64,000 nucleotides of DNA from Tubiluchus corallicola (GCA_030141605.1 JAQGDQ010000205.1:126001-190000); one strand, 5' to 3'; shown: positions 22,630-36,481, counted from the first letter of the stretch. The notes: a model not told the origin generated them from the letters alone. Program-made: numbers and translations.

Positions 22630-25600
22630 TCATTCGATTGATTTGAAGTGATCATCATCTATGGTGGAGTACACATGTCCTTCACTGAACAAAAACTCAA
22701 TCGCATCCCTGAAACAGCAAAACAATGGTTTCTTTTACTTTAAGTGTTTAATGCTTAAAATCCTATTGCTAAGATTTTGCTAATTACTTTTAAAGTGTTC
22801 AACGGAAAGAAACCATCGTACTTATTAGATCTACTGCAGTTTAGAAAAAATGCTGTCCAGCGTAGCATCCGTTTGATAGATGACACCTCACTTTTCCAAC
22901 CAAGATTTTAAAAACAGACAGTAGGCCCATTTTCTACTGCCGTGTCAAAACTCTGGAATGCTCTACCGAAAGAAATTCGTTCTTTAAATTCTAGCATAAC
23001 TTTCAAAAAAGTTGTCAAAACATACTTGTTTCTCGAAAATATGCATAAGAGTCACGTGACTTGGAATTTTAATTGCTACAATTCCAATGCTCTAGAGATC
23101 ATGCATTTGTTAATTTTAAAGATTAATCTTTAATAAAAGACAAATCAAATTAGCATAAACTCATAAGAACAACATTTAATCACCTGACAGCTGCTTGGTT
23201 TGGATTTCGTATTTGTTGCTGAATCGTCTGTATGCTTATACCTTCAGGTTCAACTGCTGAACATATTAATTTTAATATCTGAAACAGCAACACAATGAAT
23301 TGTGAAAACAAGACAAAGTATGAAAAAAGACAGACATTGTTTCATTTAACCTCACGTCGCTGCTTATTAGCTGCCATTTCATAACATGATTTGCGTAAAC
23401 AGCAGTTTATAACTTTCCATATTTGTAAGTTTCTTAACAGCAGCATATGAAAAAACTACAGGTACTTGTGGACTTATCATCTATACAAGTTTGATTTTAC
23501 AACCCGACCTGAACTTACAATACCAACTATGACTCATATATTTCGTTCTATTTCATTTCAAACAAATTAACTTTAACCTGCCATCTGTTTCGATAAATTC
23601 ATCCTAGGTGCCGCCTGTGTTCCGTTTTGCTATTGTTATCGCAGTCATGGGCACTGTCATTGTCGTATTTGTCGGTGATGTAGTTTGTGCCATAAAATTA
23701 GAATATTGTAAATTTACCACTGATGATGATTGCAGCAGCCTGTCGAAACATTTGGCACAGTTTATCTTAACTTTTTAATGTAAAAGATTTAAGAAAGCTT
23801 TATGATTCTCTACAATTATTGCTATTCCAAAATCAGTAGCAAGTACCTGATTTTGCATGTTCGTTAACCCGTTCATTTGTTGCTGTTGTTGCTGCTGATG
23901 AGGTTGATTGCTGGCAGCAGAAAAACTGTTGACACCAAAGTTGCCAAACTGGTCACCAGTTGTCTGGAAACTTGGCTCAGCTGTCTAAAAAATGCCAAGT
24001 ATGTTAGCTTGTGCAAAATATAATGTAATACCATAGCTAAGAAGCAAAACTCTAGTATAAACATGTGATATGCATAACTAAGTGCATTTTTAAAAATGGC
24101 ATTGCATAAACTTGTTTCTCTTGATGATTTATGATTTGCCACTTTGCTGATTGGACTGACAGTCTCATCGAAAAATGCACAATGCAAACTGAATTAAACA
24201 CCTCACAGTTAAAATGAAACTTGCCGTTTATCTGGGTGAACAAAACGCCTCTCTCTAAAATACAAATTAAATTCTTTAAAAGTGACCATAATTTACCACT
24301 TAGCTAGAAGGTAAATTTTATATAAACAATCTTACACTTCTTATTCTGACAGCGGGAAACAAGTTTAGTCAGCGGTTGCGACTTTCTGTTACCAGGTCGG
24401 ACAGTAGGTCTGCATTCTTATAATTCAACTAATACTAGGTAAGACACGGTGAAATTCCAAGTGAAATAGCTGCTAATTAAAGTGTACAACTCACTTCTAA
24501 ACTCACAAATTTTTAAAATGTATACTGTTACAAAAAAGTCGATTAGAATGGTATTATTTTCAACTGGTTTTATTAATTGTGAATAAATAGATAGAGCATT
24601 TCTAGACAGATATGCTACCTTTTAAATGGATTTGTTACCAAAACGAAAACACAAAAACAATAAAAACAATCTTGAAAATCGAAATTGCCAAATTCGAGTA
24701 AAATGTAAAACCAAGGGTAAACCTAAAAAGGGGCTTCCGGAACTGGTTGGGTCAAAAGATCAGAAACGTTTGAGAAAAAGTCACGTACCCTTCCTTTGTG
24801 TTTCGACAGATACATATGTGCATACATGACTTCTAACATATGTGAAGTAATCTCATCTGGGTCGGTTACAGGCATGATCTTGAAAGCCACGATGTTTTTA
24901 CGATCCTGGAATGATCGCACATTTCCACACACTCGAGCATAAGTGTTCTCCATCAATGGCTTTACTCGTTCCACTTCTGGAGTGTCATCCTGAACAAAAT
25001 AAACTGCTTTGTACTGAGAGTAAAAACCATTTCTAAACTTGATAAAAATGTTGTGCAGCGATGTACGAAAGACTCATTTCCTAAACGCATCAACAGATTT
25101 ATATACACCACAAATCTAACATATCGGTAAGAGAAATTACTATAAATGGTTACTACTGCACTAAACTTTTCAGTCTAGCTCTGGCAGAAAACATGGGGAA
25201 AAACCAGCTTCTGCCACAGGAATGCGAATCGCCAAAAACTCTGTGCCTATTGGACACTGATAAGACCATAAAAAGGATCGAAATTGTACTCATTAAAAGC
25301 TGACAGGATAAATAAAATGGATGGACTCAATACTAGGATTGTTTCAGCTACATCCAGGCTCATAGCTGTGCCAAGTAGCTTACAGACTCAAACTCATAGT
25401 TTGCTTGGACACCCTCATAATTAATGAAGTCGATAAAAATGCTCACCGTATTCTCTACCCACAGTTTAACTTCTACAGGTGGACCAGACATGTCATCTAT
25501 CTCGTATGTAATATTTGTTGCCTGTTCACGAACCGATCTGATAACTCCCACCACAGTGACCTGAAAAAACATGTTCCAGGTAAGATAAGAGCTTGTTTAA

Positions 25601-27851
25601 TTACAGCTCAAAAAATGAAAATAGATACTTTTTATACAAGGTTTTCAGTTAAGCTTTACTCATCTTAGCTTCAAATTTTGTAATACAGATTCATCATAAT
25701 GATACTAAAGAAAATGCAGCTATGGAGATACAAATATAATATGTCAAGCAACGTTTACTACGATCAGGTGAGAAATATGAAATATTAATTTTTGTTAAAT
25801 TTTTAATAATGGGCATTATGTCAAACCATTTTGTTCTGTTGAATCTAAAATTTAGTTACAAATGTTTTGAAAATTTAAAGGGCGGAACAACAAATGGGGG
25901 TAAAAACTGTATCTTTTATTGTAGTAAGCCAAGAAAAAAGTAACTTCACAAAAAGTTCTTATTGTAATAATTTAAAGATGATTTTGAAATAACCTCAACA
26001 AAAATAAAATGCGAAAGTTTTACTTGTAAAACGATTAACAAAATTTTTGGCTATGTTGTTCATAAATAAAACTGTCGCTTATTTGCCCAGTGTCTGAGGC
26101 AAGAAGTCGGTAAATGAAGAAAAACAGTGAAATACTTGTCATTTAACTCATTACGTACCTGATGTATGTTGACATCTCCTACTTTAAAAGTGTCATCATC
26201 CTGTTCAGATGCAAGTATGTGCTGCACTGTGCAAGGTATTAATGTCTGCTGCTTAAATCTCTGAAAAATGAAGGAAAATCTCTGACGTGCATCATTTATC
26301 ACCTGGTACGTATTATTAGAAATTTTATAGTCATTACAACTTATGATTCTATGTCTCTCTTAGACAGTTAACATTCATTTTCATGGCAATATATATATTT
26401 TGCAAAAAAGGATAGTTTACACTTTTTGAAGGTTGTGCCTGAGAAGGTGATGCAAACCCGCCCCCCGCTGGAGAGAATCCTCCTCCACCAAAACCTTGAT
26501 CGCCTCCACTAAATCCACCTCCAAATCCACTATTCCTACCAAATCCGCTTCCACCAAAACCTGAAATAGTTTACAAATTACAATATAAATTATTTCTTTA
26601 CATTTTTTCTTAAGCTACTAAAAAGTAGCATTAAATGATAAAATCATTAATTACGGTACATGCAAACACAGAACAATAATGAAGGGACATCAAAAACCTT
26701 TTAACTCGTAGCTTAGTTATGGGAATCAATAAGCATTTGTGAAACGATAAGGACTTGTGATATGATTTCGATAAGCGTTTTACAAGCATTGTACACAGTA
26801 TTACTACACAGTGCAAACTGCAAAGTATCATTTTATGTAATTAATGCTACCAGGTTTGAAGTTAACAAACATGATAATAAAAACAATTGTTCTCTATATG
26901 TTTATTATTGCTAGGGCACACAAATCGCCGAAATGACACATCAATTTCGATATTTATACTCCGATTGTATCGATCTTCTGTGGCGATAATCATTTATTTT
27001 ATCGATTCAATAATAGATAAATTGTTTTGTTTTGTATTTGAAAATCGATAAAAAAAATCAATTTTTCATCCTAAAACGATAATCAATTTCCATCAATATT
27101 GTAGCTATAAGTATAACCTGCTACTAATAATTTTAAGCTTCCAACTAAATGTCTAATGCCACTGTCACACTACTTGAAAGTTTAAACTGTAGTTGAAGTA
27201 AACACGACAATTACAAGACAACATTTCTGATAGCAAAAATTATTCAAGGCTCAGCAAATTGGAACCTCCAGTCTGACAGTGTTGACTTATCACACAAGTA
27301 TGATGTCTGTAGAATACGGCATCAACATCGAAGATGCTGAAAATTGCAAAAAATTTTATTACACTGTTTTTATTTCGGAAAACACAAAGCAAACCAGAGC
27401 AGAAATCTGGGACGATTTAGGAAAAATAAGCACTGGTACAATAAGCTAAAATACAGAACAATGCCGAAAATCCCTGGCAACCCTATTTTAAATTAATCCT
27501 GTATTTTGCTTTTATAAGCAATGCATCGTATCAAAACAGCAAACCTGTCCTTCCTGTCTAGCATGAGCGACACTATTATTATTAACAGGGGTTGACATTC
27601 AAATAGACACTAATCTGTTTTAAAACTATACTTTATTTTATTTAATTCAGAATACTTTTATCTCAGCATTACCTTAATTGGCTCAAGAAAAATTATAAAA
27701 ATAAATAAGATTAATACAAAGCATGTAAAGAATGCGAAATATTAATTCGGAACATTCAATGTTCAAGAGAACACCTCTTGTACAACGAAAATTAGGATAA
27801 GTCATAGTCTTTATAATGGCACTCACCAGCATTATTTTGATTGCTCCACAT
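22630..27851 (-). CDS. RPA2: Replication protein A 32-kDa subunit
   Basis: Eight exons on the minus strand: 27851-27827, 26560-26421, 26260-26159, 25560-25447, 24989-24789, 23984-23847, 23278-23184, 22708-22630. All phases agree and give 297 residues. The order is a Gly/Phe/Ser-rich N-terminal tail ([17 protein letters not shown]), an OB fold (from [11 protein letters not shown] through [18 protein letters not shown] and [11 protein letters not shown] to [14 protein letters not shown]), a linker with a Gln run (HQQQQQQQ), and a C-terminal winged helix ([33 protein letters not shown]). RPA2 joins RPA1 and RPA3 in the nuclear single-stranded-DNA-binding complex used in replication and repair; its N-terminal tail is a phosphorylation region and its winged helix a docking site. 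The sequence match is strong throughout and no exon appears to be missing. Confidence 0.96.
22790..23060 (+). mobile_element. Non-LTR retrotransposon (LINE) ORF2 C-terminal fragment
   Basis: A single plus-strand frame reads [18 protein letters not shown], then after one in-frame stop [20 protein letters not shown] and VVKTYLF. This is the typical end of LINE reverse-transcriptase ORFs (WN-LP-IR ... FK ... YLF). It lies in RPA2 intron 7, antisense to RPA2. It is truncated and dead. Confidence 0.75.
23707..23799 (+). repeat. Dispersed repeat family C, copy 2
   Basis: Inverted relative to copy 1 at 20145-20234, with about 80-85% identity by eye. It is located in RPA2 intron 6 and has no coding capacity. 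Confidence 0.75.
26880..27110. repeat. ATCGAT/TTATCG-rich tract in RPA2 intron 1
   Basis: ATCGAT, ATCGA and TATCG words recur many times over about 230 bp on both strands (for example TTTATCGATTCAATAATAG and AAAATCGATAAAAAAAATC). This resembles subterminal repeat regions of some DNA transposons. No clear terminal repeats were found, so the identity is open. Confidence 0.3.
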
Positions 27852-30800
27852 AGCGAATATTTTATTTAACTCTATAGACTTAATATACTAGTGCTAATAA
27901 AGAATAAATGAAATAACTTCAACACACAAATCAATACGACAAAACAGAACTAAACAGCACTAACAGTTTTAGAAAGCGAAACCGTCGAAGCCTAAACCTC
28001 GTTTTGCTCTTTCCCGCGAAATAATTTAATTCGATTTATATGGTTTTATTTAGCACATTAACGCCGTGGTCTTCGCGCTAGAGTGTCTATATAATTACCA
28101 CGTAAAAAAATGTAATTGTGATGTAGGATAAACGAATTCGTGGAAAACTGTATTGAAGTGATTTTTACAAAAAAACGCGGATTATGGATATGTGGTAAAT
28201 GCTGCTTAATTATAATTATAATATTATTGCTTAGTAGTTAGTACTGTTGATTAAGACTAACAGGCACGATTACCTCTCTCAATTGTAGGGAGAAGAAGAA
28301 TTTATGCAAGAATTCAATAAAACAATTAAGAGATTGGTTCTATTAAATATTTATATGATTTTATGCTAATTTCATTTATTTTGAGAGAACTCTAAACTAC
28401 CTGCCTAGTTTTTGCGGGAGAATGATCTTACCACATTGTCATTTTGTCAGTTTGTACTGAGCATGAGAAGTGATACTGGGAGTTATGTAGTCATGTAGCC
28501 CCACTATGTTTTTACATAATAAGTTACATTAACAATCTGCCAACCCAGTGTTTCTCACGCACAAAAAATGATAGATCATACAGGAAAGAATTTGAGGTTT
28601 TTTTTCAGAAACTACTGAGTGGCGCCCAAGGCTCCTGCCATACCCTAGATACACCACCCCACATGGATAGTACTTGCTATTAGTGTGTTAGGTCTAGTAT
28701 AATTACAGTCCTACCAGAGCTACTGTATCATTTTCTATGTGGCTCTGGACCAGCCTCTCCTTCTCCACTTCTGCTACGTTATTCACATACTTGCTCTGTG
28801 AAAACATTTGTGCCTGAAAACTCTGGTGGATGTACAGTGTGGGCTCCCAAAAGGATCAACTCTTGACCCTCTGTTTTTCTTACTTTGTATCAACGATTTC
28901 CCCTTAAATACTCAGTTACAAACTAGGGTTTTTGCTTGATAATACTAACCATTTTACTTCTGATGCTATCATAAATTCTTTTGAAGAATTTTTCAATAAT
29001 GAATATACCAAAGTAAATATTTGGATGTGAGCTAATCAACTGTCTACAAATTATTCCAAAACTAAATACATGCTGATTGGCAAACCCCAAAAACTAAAAA
29101 AATATATCATTAAATTTAACAATGGGATCAACTAAGCTGCAAATTGTCGAGCAAATTAAATACTTAGGTGTGTTAATAAATTCCAGTCTTTCGTGGAAAT
29201 CACATATTCAACATATTGTAAACAAAACAAAAAAATAATTGCCATTTTTTTCTAAAATCAGACATTACCTTAATCAAGATGCTAAGATGCTATAATATTA
29301 TTTATTATTTTCATTCTATTTAGAATATAGCATACTAACCTATGAATCAGCACCAGCATCCACCTTGCGTCCCTTGATTATCAATCGAAACAAATTCATT
29401 AAACCTATATCAAACACCAACAGAAGATCCCATGTTACACTCATACACCATCAACTAAAAATTTTAAGAACAGGTGCAAGCTAGAACTGGCCAAAGTTCT
29501 ATATAGGTTCAATCATAAGACACTGCCCGAGGTATTTGTAAACTACTATCAACCTGTATCTTATATTTATGAATGTTCTACTCATTTTGCTTCTAAGTAT
29601 AGAGGTACAACACAAGTAAAGGGCAAAAATTCCTACTATATCAAGGTGTTTGGAACAGTACTGTACTTTGGAACAGTTTACCATCAGAGCTTAAAAATGG
29701 TCCTTATAGCTACTTAATACATAACTATAAATTTATGCTGATATCTAGCTCCTTAGATACTAACTAAACTCTTACTACTAGGCAATGTTTTACTAATTAT
29801 CTCCATTATTTCTCCTTTCATTAATCATTTATTAATTTCTATCGCAGTGGATTTTGCATCGCATTGTGCATGTTTAATTTTTATTTTCACAGCCAAGAAA
29901 GGGGAAGGTAAGAACCATCGTCAAAACTAGGTAGCCCCTGTGATGTATCTGTTATATAAATCACGCCGTTTTGGTATATTTTATTCAATTTCTTTCTTCT
30001 TTCTTTACATATTTATAAGGTACATATTTTCTTGCTATTTTAATTCTTTTTTGTATTTGTTTACATCATTTTTCCCTCTTGCCACAAAGCCGAATTATTT
30101 CATTTATTTTTTTTTCTTTATTTGCTTATATTCGTATTTTTGTTGTTGTTGATACTACTTAGTCAAATTATAATGCGTATTTATTTTTTGCATTTACCCT
30201 ATAAAATGTGTATTTTAAGGAAATAAATGAAAATTGTCTGTGTCTATGTATATGTCTATGTCTTGAGAATTAAAATTACGCTGAGATAGTACGAGCTGAA
30301 GTTAACTTAGTGGTTCCACATATTGCTGCAAGTTACGGCCACGGATAACGACGGATTGACGCGGCACGTTAATTATCAAGTAAATTTGTGTTAAAGTACA
30401 TAGTATGTAGATTTACACAGGCAGCAAAAGTCAAACTCGGGTAGCTTTTCTTTGTACCTGTCGGGTACCCGAGTTAAGCAGAGCGGCAGAGAAAAAATTC
30501 AAATCTTGTTCAATTCATAAGTAAATACAACCACTGGTGCATTTTAACTGCACTGTTAAGTTAAGAATAAGTATTTAGTTATTACACTGAGAGGCCTAAA
30601 TACATGAGGTATGAGCTACGTCGACATTAGACTGAGCTTTTTGCCCTTATCTCCCAGACTGAATTACTTGTATTGCATGTTGTATTTAGTCAACTGCGTC
30701 AGCCTACTGCGCTGAGGACGCAAGTATTAATGCAGCTTAGGGTTTAGGCGAGTGTAATAATCTATATTGTCTTTCTTGTTAAACTTAACAGTCCATTTAC

Positions 30801-32532
30801 TTGATTCTCTGTTAGTGACCTGACACAGATCTTTAAATGTTAATAAACAATTTCTTGTGGATAGTTAACCTCTTAGTAAAGAAGTCATAGTAGTATAGAA
30901 AAGCATGCTCATACTATGCATAGTATGTTTTTTGTAGATCACCATAAGGCAAAAGTGGTTTGGTCTACCAGGAGCTTGCAACTGATAGAGATAATCACTG
31001 CTGGCTTGCTGATGCTTTAGTACAGTAGTCCAATTAATAATGAGCAATAATTTACTAATGACCAACTCTAACGTGTTTCAGTACCTTGGCTTCAACACAT
31101 TTAAAGCACTTCCACACATTGCTTTTCTTCGCAAAAATGAGTATTCTGTCACCAGCTAGCTAGCAGAGCTGATGACTAGAACGAGCCAGGAATGCGAAGT
31201 ATTAGTCCTAAATGTGCACTGTTGTCTTGGCAAACTGCCAACTTAGCAGTTAATTGTCATCTGGTCTAAACACTCGAATTTAATTTAAACCTGCACACTT
31301 TGTAACTCAGACACATTTTGTTAGTTAAAATAATAACCTTTGATTTCTGAATCTGGATACCTACATGATGGTGACTGTTTTTCGCGGAAATTTGGTATAT
31401 ATATTTTTTCCTGGTAGTCTTCATACATGTCGATTTCATTTGTGCAATTGTGTCTCATTAGTGAGAGCTCCATAGTTTGATTATACAATTCTGAAGCTCT
31501 GTTTTTTTTTATTCCTGCAGAACATACGAGGAATCCAATTGACGATGTAAAGCAATCATGGCTGGGAATATAAAGAAAAAAGCTACTCCTGTTTTTCCGT
31601 GAGTTCACTTTGTTTGGTATCTTTCTTAACTCGGTATAGCTCTGTCGCTTTCATATGTGCCATGTGTAGTTTGCTTTGTTGATTCATGTGTAGTATGCTA
31701 GCACTTTGCTGTGTATTATATTTGGAGAAATTTGGCGCTAATTTTGTCTAATTAATCAAGTTATGGATCGCTTTCAGTTTATGTCTCTTAGGACATACAA
31801 AAACCTCTCAGTGGAATTTTGACTTATTTTTCATTGATTCTTTTAATTGAACTTACTATAAGTGACACACTACAGTCTAGGGCAATTTTATTCTTGCCAA
31901 GATGATGCCATGTACTTATTTGAGGCTGATCGGGTTGGTCATATAACATGTCACCTTTTCTTAGCTTTTTTTGCTAATTTATTAAATTGCTCAGACCGAC
32001 AATAAAAATACTTCTGTTTCGACGTTCAAGGTACAAAAAACTATACAATAATCAATAATTATATGGTAATTTACTAATGCGAAACTAATGCGAAAGCGTG
32101 AAGATATGTGCATTGAAAAAATTTAAAACATTACTGCTAACCAGTGGGAAATACACAAACTTTGATTTCAACTGATATTAAATATTCCACGATTCAGCTT
32201 TAAAGATTCACAAAGCTTTTCCTCTCTCCATACTGACATCTTTTGAGCTCGTGAGGTTAAACAGAAACAAATTTTTTTGTGGCTGGCCTCAATTAGCTTG
32301 AGAAAAGATTTTCATAAATTGTAATAATTTTCCTTTTTGAACTTAAAACAAGAAGCAGGATGTTATATAGCAAGTATTGGCAGATTTTAGAAAGAAATCG
32401 AAATATTTTTTCACATTGACTTTACTGTTGGTACGCTATTGTCTAGAATACGCATTTGTAATAATGTCTTTTGTGGTGCACTATGTATAGTTAGTTGTAG
32501 CAGTTAGTACTTTTTGTCTTTTTAGTGCTAGG
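27852..32532. other. Intergenic region between RPA2 and ABHD14 (divergent)
   Basis: No host gene could be supported. It contains a decayed LINE reverse transcriptase at about 28760-29750, a 10-bp-arm inverted repeat (AACTCGGGTA ... TACCCGAGTT) near 30434-30475, and presumably the promoters of both flanking genes. A 95-codon minus-strand open frame at 31321-31608 has no recognised domain. Confidence 0.5.
28760..29750 (+). mobile_element. Decayed non-LTR retrotransposon reverse transcriptase
   Basis: Frame-shifting stretches match the RT core and C-terminus in order: a G-P-KGSTLDPLFFLLCINDFPLN motif, then a broken catalytic box where FADD should lie (TTTGCTTGATAAT), KYLGVLINSSLSWKSHI, a YESAPASTL-like thumb region, and a terminal WNSLPSELKN. 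Many stops and frameshifts show a long-dead copy. The element's ends and family were not determined. Confidence 0.8.
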
Positions 32533-35500
32533 ATGGAGAAACTGTTGGGTGCTTTGGTGTTGATAGCTGTGTTAGTTACTGCCATCCATTACCTTCTTCC
32601 ATCCAAGAAAAATAAAACTACATTAGAAACTAGCAATGATATTATTCATTCCTCTGTGGACAGGAGTTCTTGGAAGAGTGCAAACATTGAAGCAATGGAG
32701 ATTCCACAGGATGTGATTGACAAAGCAAAAACTATTGAAGTAACTGATGGAAACAAGGAAATTGGGGTAAGAGTGATCAAGTAGGACTGCTATGTACTGC
32801 AAAAACATTCAAACTTAATAATATGGAATCTGGCAAAACGCTCTAGAATAATCATTTTTAAAATGAAAATGAATTAAATAAAAAATATCATATGACCAGC
32901 TGATAACGTCTAATAAGGCAGCTTCATTTGTCATCAAAATACTGGAAAAGTCTAAAAATGTGTCGTCATAATTTTGTTATAGCTAAACGATAATTGCCGA
33001 TACTACCTTGCTTTACAGTTTGTAAAAATAGACCAGTTTGTAAAAATCTCACTGTTGAGCTTAGTATGAATGCCATTCTGTGTGTGTTAAGAGATGATGT
33101 TTTTTTTCTGGTCAGAGAACATGTCTGTATTTGACAGTGAATATCATTTTCTCCTAATATTACTAAAATTAAACAGAAATCATGACATTGCGACACCCTT
33201 GTTAGTTACAAATTTAAAAGTCTTGCTGGGCATAATGCCAGACTGAAAAATTCAGTACATAATTTTATGTTGAACTCTGGTAATTTCTTAATGCTTGGGG
33301 TCTGTATTTAGTACACATTAGAATATGTGCTCCAGTGAGTTACATAGGTAAATTTTATTGAATAAGGACTATAGTAAGACTCTTCATTCACCTGTTGTTA
33401 GGAAAATTTTCCTACAGTGGTAGTAAATTTAAAACAGTTTAAGTTGAACTGTTAATAATAAAAGCTTGTATGTTTTATTCTTTGGTTTAGTGACCGAGCA
33501 ACATTATTGAACAATGCCAGCCATGAAATTAACCTCGTAAATGTCAACTTTACTGCACATGGATTCATAATGATGCACACTTTAAAATGTTCTTTTCTAT
33601 TTTAGCAAACAGGAGTCTCCATTTTTTTCCGTAGAGCTGGTACAGAAACGAAAACTGGTGTTGACGTTCTCTTGTTACACGGTGCTGCATTTTCGTCAGA
33701 TACTTGGAATCAGTTAAAAACAATACATTATCTAGCTGCAATGGGACATAATGTAGTAGCAGTTGACTTGCCAGGTGAGAATGATTTTGTTGTACAAATG
33801 TAAACATAATGGAATAGATGATCGTCACTCAGAGTATGTAGTAAATTTTGTTAGATGCTTTATGACGTTCTAAAGGTTTCAACATGACTTAACAGAGTCA
33901 ATTAACTTTAAAACCACTGAATAAATGTTTAACTGCTTGAGCTTTCAAAAAATATTGCCATTACTCATCCCATCCTAATCTTCAAAATTGTATTGGTTAT
34001 CACACCTGAATTGTACTTAGATTTCAATCTCAACTTCCAATTACGTTGAAAGTGATGAACATTTTACAAATCATTGACTGTGCAACTGATCTGAATATGA
34101 ATACTTAATTTTTTGACGCTGTATGTGGTCAAGTTTTTTCATTTTTTTTCATCAATTTTAGTTTCTTTATTAATATATGAAAATACTCCAACATCATATT
34201 TTTGCATCAAACAACCTCACAACAAGAAAAAACTATATTTTAGTGTACTGTAGTGTGCTGTCTTCTGTGGAAGCAAGAAAGAATTTTTTTTATTTTGGGA
34301 TTTTTTATTTATGAGACCATTTTTGCTAGATTGTGAATTCTAAACCAATTTTTTTATCTTTTGTTTCACTTCCTGATGTTAACAATTTTTCATGGTTATT
34401 TATTGAATTATTGAAATCTGAATATATTAACAACCTTACAAAAATAGCTAGATCTATTTTTTTAATTGACTTGGCATGTGTACTTATCCACATGGTGCAC
34501 GCGTTTAGTAAAAATGTGATGTTTAAACATTTTCAGGGTTTGCTGATTCTTTTTCTAAAACATTTTTTATCTTTTTAAACTACATTCTTTTTTACTTGTG
34601 AAGGTTTTGGGAACAGCAAACAAGCAAAATTTAAAGGGCCGAAGGTTCAATTCCTCAAAGACGTCATGAAGACATTTGACCTAGAACATCCCGTGGTTGT
34701 AAGTCCCAGCATGAGTGGCGGATTTGCCATACCACTTCTGGTTGAGTCACCTGAATTACTTAGAGGCTTTGTGCCAGTTGCACCTGTTAGTACTGAAGCA
34801 TACAAAGCAGAACAATATAAGGCTGTTAAGGTAACACCTAGACTAATGTGTTTGTTTTCTAACACTCATATACACTCATATCTCGGTTTGCCGGACAAAA
34901 ACCGGGAGACTTCAGTCCAAATTTGCTGAGTGTCCGTGTTTTCCCATACTAAACTAATACAGTAGGCGCCATGTAATAGACTCATGGTAATGTGGAACCA
35001 GTCGCTTTTTTGTCTTAGAAATATCCCGTACGCACAAGTATGTGCACAAACTGTGTACAAGTATATAAAAATCTCAGCAATTGAGTCGAATAACTCCACA
35101 TAATCGATACTATATTTTTTTACATAGAGATATACACATGATTTCACTGATGTACGTGATGTAAACAAAGTGACATCTCACCAACTAGTGGTCAGCTCGC
35201 GAAATAATGGACTGTGTCCGTATTACGCGGGACTTTTGTCTGAATTTTCCGCTATCCATGAGATCCGCCAAACCGAGATATGAGTGTATGAGGAGTCTGC
35301 TGCCATTTACATTTTCTTATTTTAACAGTTTCATTAATTTCATGGATTTCGTGGGCCGTTTCAAGTAAATATAATTAGTTTCTTTATTAAGTAATTCAAC
35401 AAATAAGATTGACAAATAGATGTTGGATACACAAATTGTTTGTTGATTTTCATTTAGTGAGTGTTAAGCTTGAATAGAAATAATTACAATAGCTGACACA

Positions 35501-36481
35501 AGACATCGGTGAATTTAACTTCAGTATGAAGTGTGATAAGAAGAATGCACAAATTTAGCCAGGTGAAATAGACAAAAACAGCAGAAAGCAAGCAGCAGAG
35601 GTTTTAGGAAGGAATCAATGTTTATGCAAAAACAGGCAGACAGGGCCTGAGCTGCTAACTTTTTTCCTGCAATTTAGAGATTACCCCGAGGTCTAAAATT
35701 TACGTGACAACAATAAGCCGACAATTGCATTCTCTATACAATTCACCCCCTTTCTGAATGTGTCCTCTTATTAATCTTATAATCTGTTTAAGAAACTGCT
35801 TTTTGTACCTAGCAAAATTCATTTTTATAAAAAATGCGGCTACTGTTTGCTTCAAGGGTCAACATAGTTTTTAAGCATGCAGCATTCAGGATTTTCAGAA
35901 TTTATATATAAAGTTATGTATGATCTGATAGTAGTGATTGAGGAGGAATGGCAAAAGCTGGTTTGAAATTCCATCAAAAAAAACAAAAAATGTCATTGGA
36001 AAATGTAATAACTTGTAAAGTTAATAACTTTTGGTTGTTTCTGTAATGTGCATGATTCATCTTAATCGTACCGATTCGGCATGAAATTTAACTTAATATT
36101 ATAGCATTTTCTGACATTATTTATTTGTTTCACTGAAAACATTAAATACAAACAATATTTAGTCCAAAAGACTGGATTGAGTCTTCATTCTGTGGTGTTA
36201 GCAATATGTGCAAAAAAAAAACACATTCAGTATTTGTAATTTATTATACCAAATAAACTTAACTTAATTGCTATTTAAACAAAACTGCATTTCAGACTCC
36301 TACATTAATAGTCTATGGTGAGCATGACAGTGGCTTGGGACCAGTATCCACTGCAAATTTGAGAAACCTACCTAACAGTAAAGAATTGATGATACCTGAA
36401 GGAAAACATCCGGCATACTTGCAAAATCCAGGTCTGTGGCACAAAGCTTTGTATAATTTTCTTAAACTTGTCGGTGACTAA
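32533..36481 (+). CDS. ABHD14: ABHD14-family alpha/beta hydrolase
   Basis: Coding exons 32533-32766, 33606-33774, 34604-34830 and 36296-36481 join in frame to 271 residues. A pyrimidine-rich acceptor ends at 32525, so a 5' non-coding exon is likely. Residues about 5-22 (LGALVLIAVLVTAIHYLL) form a signal-anchor-like membrane segment, as in ABHD14A. The hydrolase fold shows the oxyanion strand VLLLHGAAFSSDTW (about 99-112), nucleophile elbow SPSMSG (Ser170), acid in VYGEHD (Asp221) and His248 in EGKHPAY. The elbow has SxSxSG rather than GxSxG, which is characteristic of ABHD14. Vertebrate ABHD14B has been described as a lysine deacetylase; whether this protein shares that activity is not shown. 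One gene here matches both vertebrate paralogues, so the A/B label is left open. Confidence 0.93.
34873..35286. mobile_element. TA-flanked TIR element (MITE) in ABHD14 intron 3
   Basis: The left end CACTCATATCTCGGTTTGCC and the reverse complement of the right end CACTCATATCTCGGTTTGGC differ at one position. Both ends are bordered by TA, the duplication made by Tc1/mariner-type transposases. At 414 bp it has no transposase frame. Internal sequence around 34965-35120 resembles the segment at 48200-48330. Confidence 0.75.

Noticed and set aside
31321-31608. 95-codon minus-strand frame
   Set aside because: No recognised domain or flanking exons; may be chance. Not strong enough to annotate.
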